Positions 8,654-13,146 of a stretch of DNA of 13,146 bases are shown in pieces. The notes below the pieces were generated by a model. That model was not told the DNA's origin, made no database searches, and was given only the letters and a program-made list of their open reading frames with translations. This DNA comes from Ichthyophonus hoferi. Its lineage: Eukaryota; Opisthokonta; Ichthyosporea; Ichthyophonida; Ichthyophonidae. How positions within the stretch are numbered: position 1 is the first letter of the stretch; each line of letters opens with the position of its first letter. The stretch is taken from assembly GCA_002751075.1 (NCBI GenBank), contig NAOQ01001102.1:1-13146 (forward strand). Reading direction: 5' to 3'. The position numbers and the translations under genes were made by a program.

Positions 8654-11600
8654 CTGTATAGAGAGATGGATATTTGTCAATGGAACTTGAATACATGTAA
8701 TGTATATGATTCATAGATTAACTTACAATCACAGTATTATTAGATAGCGATAACCCAATAATATTATAGCATGGCATGCATTAAATATGTATAATTTAGT
8801 TACTATATTAAAACAATAACACTCAGTGGTAGATTTCATATTTAAATTCCATTAGATTAGAAGATACTATAAGCATGGTTCACCTTAATAATTATAATTT
8901 TAAATTTTCAAACAAACTAAAAAATTACCTGTAACAACATGGGTAGTATCATCACACATGTACATGTCCATTCGTCTGCACCCCATCATTAATTAGTAAT
9001 CAATTAATAGGTAATTAATTTCTGGTAATTATTCCTCATATGACTATTGGACTTAGATAGGAAACTGTAAACTAGGCTTCATATATTAACCAATAAATCC
9101 AAGCATAAGCATACAATGCGTATGCATATTATCTCTTTATGGACCAATCCCTCAACATAATTGCTAAAAAAAAATTAATAAAAAACCCCATTTTAATTAT
9201 ACATTGATAATTTTAATTGGTTACTACTGGCCATTGAATCACTTATTCAGACATATATACTCATGCATAAATTATAACATTATATTATATATTAAAGCCA
9301 ATATCCTGTATCTAGTCATTATCCCTAATTAATCTTAATTACTGTTGCCCAGTAATCTGTGTTCAATAGAGTTTACTTCGCATTAAACCACATGTAAATC
9401 ATTTTGGGTATACGTTTAATTAAGGTGTTTGTTTCTGAGTGGTGGTTATCAATATTAAGTAGAAAATTCTTTTAAATCTTAATAGACCAATAGACATGAA
9501 GATGTAAACAGAAGAACAATGTGATATAAGTCTTACCCGGCATAACCAGTCACATATCGAGTTATAATCTGAATGAGGTCATAGTCCATCTTGCCATATA
9601 TGTACACGTGGACCCCTGACAGGAAAGTAGGCAAGGGTATCGAGACTGTATTGTAGGGTGTGGGGGGGTGTATATTAGAAAATAACATGGCATGGGAGGG
9701 TAGGATATAGTAGGATACAGCATAATGTAATTGAAACAGATATAATACAGTACAATAAAGTACGATATAGTAAAACATGGTATCATATTGTACATTATAG
9801 TATAAGAGCATTTTACGTAGTACAATATAATATGGTATGTATATACGTATATATAACTGACTATGCACACCTATCAATATGTAATATATGCTGTACCTAT
9901 ACCTCCACAGCTGGCAACCGGGCCGAACGTTAGCAAGGCCTATATATATCAATTAACACACACCTACCTTGACTTTCCTCTATACCTTTCCTACCCCGCT
10001 GGCTATCCTCATCCAATAACAATTCATTCTGATTATATTGTATTATAATGTAAATATATGGTAGGATAACAAAAAGGTAGTAATTGTAAAATACTCTATG
10101 AGAGGTCAGATAATCAATTATGGTTAATATCAATCACATATTAATCGCAGATTAACGTGTAATTGTGATTATATTAATCTCTTTAGTTGTTTATATTGAT
10201 CTAGCCAATGGGCAGCAAGGTAATCTTTCACTAATATCTGTCATACTATCATACTACTACACTACTAGATTACTATATTGTTATACTGCTATACTATTAT
10301 ATTACTATACTATTATACTGCTATACTAGTATACTACTATATTATTATACTATTGTATTATTATACTATTATACTACTATACCACTGTACGACTATACTG
10401 TTATATTACTATACTATTATACTATTATACTACTATACTCTTATACTACTATACTCTTATACTATACTACTATACTATTATACTACTATATCACTATACT
10501 ATTATACTATTAAAGTACTATATTACTATATTACTATACTATTATACTACTATACTATTCTATACTATTGTACCATCAACCCTAATCTTTCTTTCATTAT
10601 TTCCATTAGGTACTATGTTGCCACCAGGTCTACCCTACTAACTATAGGATAAGAATTACGGGGAGTCGATTGTATTAGATAAGATAGAGGGAAGATGAGA
10701 GAAGGGACTAAGGAGTAGGTGGTTGTAAAAGGAGATTGCAAAATAATGTACCATGGTTGAAGTCTGTATGGTTCATGACACGGTGCTTATGTATATCCCC
10801 CTAGTAATTAATTTATCTATGTATCTATTTATCTGTCCAGTTATATACCCTCTATTAATCATGGTTAATGACTGAGTGCTTGTGCATATCCCTCTAGTAA
10901 TTAATCCATCTATGCATCTATTTATCCGTCCAGTGGTATACTTTCCACTAATTAACCTATTTATAACCTACCTCTCCCTGTTGACCCTCTCTGTCCTCTT
11001 CTCCTCCTTCTCTTTTTAACTTAGAAACCCCATTGGCCTTTAAACTCGATATGACGTCATTGCCATTCTTGTACGTTGTTGTTCGTCTATCCGTTATTTC
11101 CTCCTCCTCCTCCTCCCCTCCCTTCCCCTCTTCCTTTTCCTCTCCCTCTCCCTCTCCTTCTTCCTCTTCCTCTTCCTCTCCCTCCTCCTCTCTCCCATCA
11201 TAATCACTATCGCTATCATCCGATTCCTCCTGGGGGTCCATTTCGCCATCCAGTTCATTATAATCAACTACTTTTCTCTTCCTAACTCTCTCTTTATCAT
11301 TACTATTATAAATTACATCTTTCGTTCTATTGCCTCCATCTTTATCCTCTTCACTTTCCGATGATATTTCTGGCTTAGGCCGACCAATACCATAGAAACT
11401 CTCACGTAGTTTCCTTCCCTATGATTGGTTGTAATTCATTAATTATTTAATAGATTAGACGCATAATGATTTGCTCAGACTCTTTTATGATTTAATTAGA
11501 TTGGACCTTAATAGACACAATATCGCTTACTGAACTGAGTTAATAACCATACCCTACATGTATAGGTAAAGTAAATATGAAATACACTGTTTATTGGTTA

Positions 11601-12957
11601 TAATTACTATTTAATTCCATTCTATACATAAATGTCTTCTCATTCAACAAAGGTCGTGGTTCATATCTCACAGATCACAACTCAATTCTATATGGGTAAG
11701 GGCGATGGGAAAGTCACATATTGTAATTGCATTAGTTTAGATTTAAAACTGTAATGCATTTAGAGCCAATAAAATATTTGTTTACTTTTAAAATTATTTT
11801 AATTTACTTATGTTTTAATTGATAATCATTAGACAAGACCTTATAATATGTTTACTATCAGATAATTATGACCCACTTATGTACTAATGACTGTTGGTAT
11901 ATAAATTTAAAATTAAATAATAGAAAAATACTGCGTAAGTGTATGTATAGTACAAAGTATATTATTATTATACGCTATACATGCATGTATGGCGTCTATA
12001 TATATGACATATATACCTTTGTAAAACTATCCAGAATCCAGTTGCTAGTTACTATCCATCCATGGCCCAGACCTGATTTCCCACCAATCATATCAGTATA
12101 TATATATATATATTCATATATACATCCCTGCGTATTATTGGTCAGTTAAATAAATATTAAAAATTGTGCCAATGATCCAAATCATGATCTTGTCTATATA
12201 TACCATAAAGGGTGATTGATGAATCAATAACATACATTCAAAAATTAATATAATAATATATCTTACGGGTTAAGAATCATTTATATACCCATATCATACT
12301 ATATCTCACCATATTATATTATATCCTACTATATCATACCTTACTATATTATACTATATTATAATATATCCTACTATATCCTACTACATTATACTATATC
12401 CTACTATATTCTACCATATCCTACTATATTATACTATATCCTACTATATCCTACTACATTATACTTTATCCCGCTATATCCTACTATATTCTACTACATT
12501 ATACTATATCCTACTATATTATACTATATCCTACACATTATACTATATCCTACTATATCCTACTATATCCTACTACATCATACTGTATCCTACTATATCT
12601 TACTATATCCTACTACATTATACTATATCCTATACATTATACTATATCTTACTATATCCTACTATATCCTATACATTATACTATATCTTACTATATCCTA
12701 CTATATCTTACTACATTATACTATATCCTACTATATCTTACTACATTATACTATATCCTACCATCTCCTACTATATTATACTATATTATACTATACTCTC
12801 CTAAACCCTACTATATTATACTATATCATACTGTATTACAATTTAACCTTCAATTATAACCTACTTTTAACCTCTTTAACTTTAGGGGTGTTCTCAAATG
12901 CTGCGATTAGATGTGTACAAGTGGAATTCCAATCTTGGGAATACCGAGCTCCCATCG
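8508..12957 (-). CDS. XRCC1: XRCC1 DNA repair scaffold, C-terminal part (last seven exons; 5' end outside the window)
   Basis: Joined exons in reading order: 12957-12865, 12072-12017, 11418-10972, 10028-9968, 9645-9537, 8975-8929, 8653-8508. All junctions are GT-AG with matching phases, giving about 318 aa. Order: most of BRCT1 (GARYSQDW, THLIAAFENTPK, IVTSNWILDSF), a Ser/Asp/Glu-rich linker of about 170 aa, then BRCT2 (LPTFLSGVHVYIYG, ITRYVTGYAG, SIVKPSWVISC). The match runs to the end of human XRCC1. Family knowledge: XRCC1 binds POLB through its N-terminus, poly(ADP-ribose) through BRCT1, PNKP, aprataxin and APLF through phosphorylated linker sites, and LIG3 through BRCT2, in nuclear single-strand break and base excision repair. 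The N-terminal domain and first part of BRCT1 are not seen here. Confidence 0.94.
8929..8975 (-). CDS. XRCC1: XRCC1 exon: BRCT2, 47-bp exon
   Basis: Acceptor GGGGTGCAG, donor ACAG|GTAATT. Encodes RMDMYMCDDTTHVVT, equal to human ELEDYMSDRVQFVIT. Too short for an open-frame search, but fixed by both neighbours' phases (2 in, 1 out) and by the YMxD...HVVT pattern. Confidence 0.92.
9537..9645 (-). CDS. XRCC1: XRCC1 exon: start of BRCT2
   Basis: Acceptor CTACAATACAG, donor CCGG|GTAAGA. Encodes SIPLPTFLSGVHVYIYGKMD and then a segment ending ITRYVTGYAG. This matches human ELPDFFQGKHFFLYGEF and LIRYVTAFNG. The Gly at the end begins the conserved BRCT turn. A nearer AG at 9616-9617 could act as acceptor in phase, but it would lose the conserved LPxFxxG. 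Confidence 0.93.
9968..10028 (-). CDS. XRCC1: XRCC1 exon: short linker exon before BRCT2
   Basis: Acceptor ATAATCAG, donor CAAG|GTAGGT. Encodes NELLLDEDSQRGRKGIEESQ plus one base. Not conserved in sequence, but acidic and polar like the linker. Its phase (0 in, 1 out) joins the flanking exons exactly. Supported by phase, splice sites and composition rather than by homology. Confidence 0.72.
10124..10177. repeat. 54-bp palindromic hairpin in an XRCC1 intron
   Basis: TTAATATCAATCACA on the left is complementary to TGTGATTATATTAA on the right with one unpaired base. The centre carries a second perfect palindrome, TTAATC-GCA-GATTAA. No evidence of an expressed RNA. Confidence 0.6.
10244..10568. 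repeat. CTATACTATTATA minisatellite in an XRCC1 intron
   Basis: About 325 bp of degenerate 5- and 8-bp units (CTATA, CTATTATA). One frame is open for over 100 codons as Tyr/Leu/Ile repeats; this is a consequence of the repeat and not a gene. Confidence 0.93.
10768..10955. repeat. two tandem copies of a 93-bp unit
   Basis: Copies start at 10768 and 10861, each with ATGGTT, GTGCTT, CATATCC-like, CTAGTAATTAAT, ATCTATTTATC and GTCCAGT in the same order. They differ by scattered point changes, roughly 80-85 percent alike by eye. They lie in the intron just after the linker exon donor of XRCC1. Confidence 0.8.
10972..11418 (-). CDS. XRCC1: XRCC1 exon: end of BRCT1 and acidic linker
   Basis: Acceptor CAATCATAG, donor GAGAG|GTAGGT; 447 bp, 149 codons, phase 0 both ends. 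It starts GRKLRESFYGIG, equal to the RRRLPSRRYLMAG end of human BRCT1. SSESEEDKDGG follows and resembles human SSSEEDEASHSGG. Next come a basic KRK patch, an SDDSDSDYDG cluster of likely CK2-type acidic phosphosites, and about 40 residues almost all Glu and Gly. The partners of this linker in animals bind CK2-phosphorylated sites through FHA domains; which sites serve here is unknown. A Pro/Leu-rich open frame on the opposite strand (11076-11285) is a shadow. Confidence 0.9.
11100..11196. repeat. XRCC1: CTC/TCC pyrimidine microsatellite inside XRCC1 coding sequence
   Basis: On the + strand the stretch is almost pure C and T; read on the - strand it is GAG/GAA/GGA codons for the Glu/Gly-rich linker. 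The frame stays open through it, so the tract is translated low-complexity sequence. Confidence 0.9.
12017..12072 (-). CDS. XRCC1: XRCC1 exon: BRCT1, conserved Trp helix
   Basis: Acceptor GGAAATCAG, donor AAAG|GTATAT. Encodes LGHGWIVTSNWILDSFTK, matching human GLGGRIVRKEWVLDCHRM. It carries the near-invariant BRCT tryptophan (the W of NWILD). Phase 1 in, phase 0 out. Confidence 0.9.
12287..12838. repeat. CTATATCCTA minisatellite in an XRCC1 intron
   Basis: About 550 bp of units near 10 bp (CTATATCCTA, with CTACATTATA and CTATATTATA variants) arranged in higher-order groups. It fills most of the intron between the two BRCT1 exons. Confidence 0.95.
12865..12957 (-). CDS. XRCC1: XRCC1 exon: BRCT1, middle part
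   Basis: Acceptor TCCCATCAG, donor AAAA|GTAGGT. Two leading bases finish a codon, then MGARYSQDWNSTCTHLIAAF and ENTPKVKEVK follow. Human has ELGAKYRPDWTRDSTHLICAFANTPK in the same order. The TPK lysine lies in the phosphate or poly(ADP-ribose) pocket of BRCT1. Earlier possible donors (AAA|GTTAAA, GAG|GTTAAA) are weaker and break phase with the next exon. It ends in phase 1. Confidence 0.9.
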
Positions 12958-13146
12958 CTGATGGGATAAGAATCATATGTGTAGTTGTGATATGTATGTA
13001 TATATGTATATGTATGCGTGTAGGTAAGGGAGGGATAATTAGGCACTGGTATTATACGTCCCTGTTATATTTATAGCCTTATTCACAGGTCTGATCCTGG
13101 ATATATTTGAGTACAAGCAATAGGATATCATCACATATACATACAT
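12958..13146. other. XRCC1 intron or undetermined edge sequence
   Basis: On the - strand this precedes the first XRCC1 exon found. It includes a pyrimidine-rich run before the acceptor and TATG-type repeats. The start of BRCT1 (a GFxNPxR-type stretch) was looked for and not found with matching phase. Confidence 0.5.

Noticed and set aside
9562-9870. - strand open frame of about 100 codons
   Set aside because: It overlaps the XRCC1 BRCT2 exon in a different frame, and its upstream part is low-complexity intron.
9900-9950. Candidate extra XRCC1 exon on the - strand (LANVRPGCQLW)
   Set aside because: It has an acceptor-like TATAG, but its donors do not fit both neighbours well. The flanking exons already join in phase with the conserved LPxFxxG in the next exon.
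10278-10652. 124-codon + strand open frame rich in Tyr, Leu and Ile
   Set aside because: It is a translation of the CTATACTATTATA minisatellite, antisense within an XRCC1 intron, with no domain-like sequence.
11076-11285. + strand Pro/Leu-rich open frame
   Set aside because: It is the complement of the Glu/Gly-coding XRCC1 linker exon, which has splice sites and family context on the - strand.
11630-11720. Candidate - strand exon after a TATAG acceptor
   Set aside because: All three frames meet stops quickly and no BRCT sequence appears.
12287-12838. Possible CRISPR array because of regular repeats
   Set aside because: Units are about 10 bp, degenerate and without unique spacers, inside a eukaryotic intron. 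It is a minisatellite.
13030-13110. Candidate upstream BRCT1 exon on the - strand (reading near IRPVNKAINITG)
   Set aside because: Its only suitable donor leaves phase 2, while the next exon needs phase 1, and the expected NPxR motif is absent.
1-13146. Frequent CCAAT/ATTGG pentamers as promoter signals
   Set aside because: A rough count from base composition predicts about this many by chance, and most lie in introns.
1-13146. Retroelement, Polinton or other virus-derived sequence
   Set aside because: No reverse transcriptase, integrase, capsid or polymerase motif and no long terminal repeats were seen on either strand.

Overview
The window is AT-rich eukaryotic DNA, probably from an early-branching invertebrate animal. 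All inferred introns are GT-AG, most coding exons are only 45-150 bp, and the introns are full of microsatellites. A demosponge or similar genome is my best guess, but that is inference. The pairing of cereblon with an XRCC1 that keeps a second, C-terminal BRCT domain points to an animal rather than a plant, because plant XRCC1 has a single BRCT.

Two conserved spliced genes lie tail to tail, and long single-exon frames show only fragments of them. On the + strand, 851-7435 holds a complete cereblon (CRBN) gene in 13 exons. Exon phases are consistent throughout and the product is 438 or 448 aa, depending on the exon 6 donor (human CRBN is 442 aa). It has an acidic N-terminus, a LON domain, the helical DDB1-binding region and the CULT domain with its three-tryptophan cage. 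On the - strand, 12957 down to 8508 holds the last seven exons of XRCC1: most of BRCT1, a long acidic linker and all of BRCT2. Its 5' exons lie beyond the right edge or were not found there.

Layout: 1-850 is AT-rich upstream DNA with a diverged tandem duplication and ATT microsatellites. 851-7435 is CRBN. 7436 to about 7960 is its probable 3' UTR, ending near an AATAAA followed by a T/G-rich stretch. About 7960-8250 is a short intergenic gap. About 8250-8507 is the XRCC1 3' UTR, also with AATAAA and a GT-rich element. 8508-12957 is XRCC1. 12958-13146 is intron or undetermined sequence.

The genes belong to different systems. Cereblon is a substrate receptor of the CUL4-DDB1 ubiquitin ligase, and XRCC1 is the scaffold of single-strand break repair. 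Nothing in the sequence suggests joint regulation beyond shared 3' space. I found no mobile element with coding capacity, no CRISPR array and no RNA gene. Non-coding features worth noting are large CTATA-type minisatellites in introns of both genes, a perfect (AAT)n(ATT)n palindrome, a 93-bp tandem duplication and small fold-back sequences.
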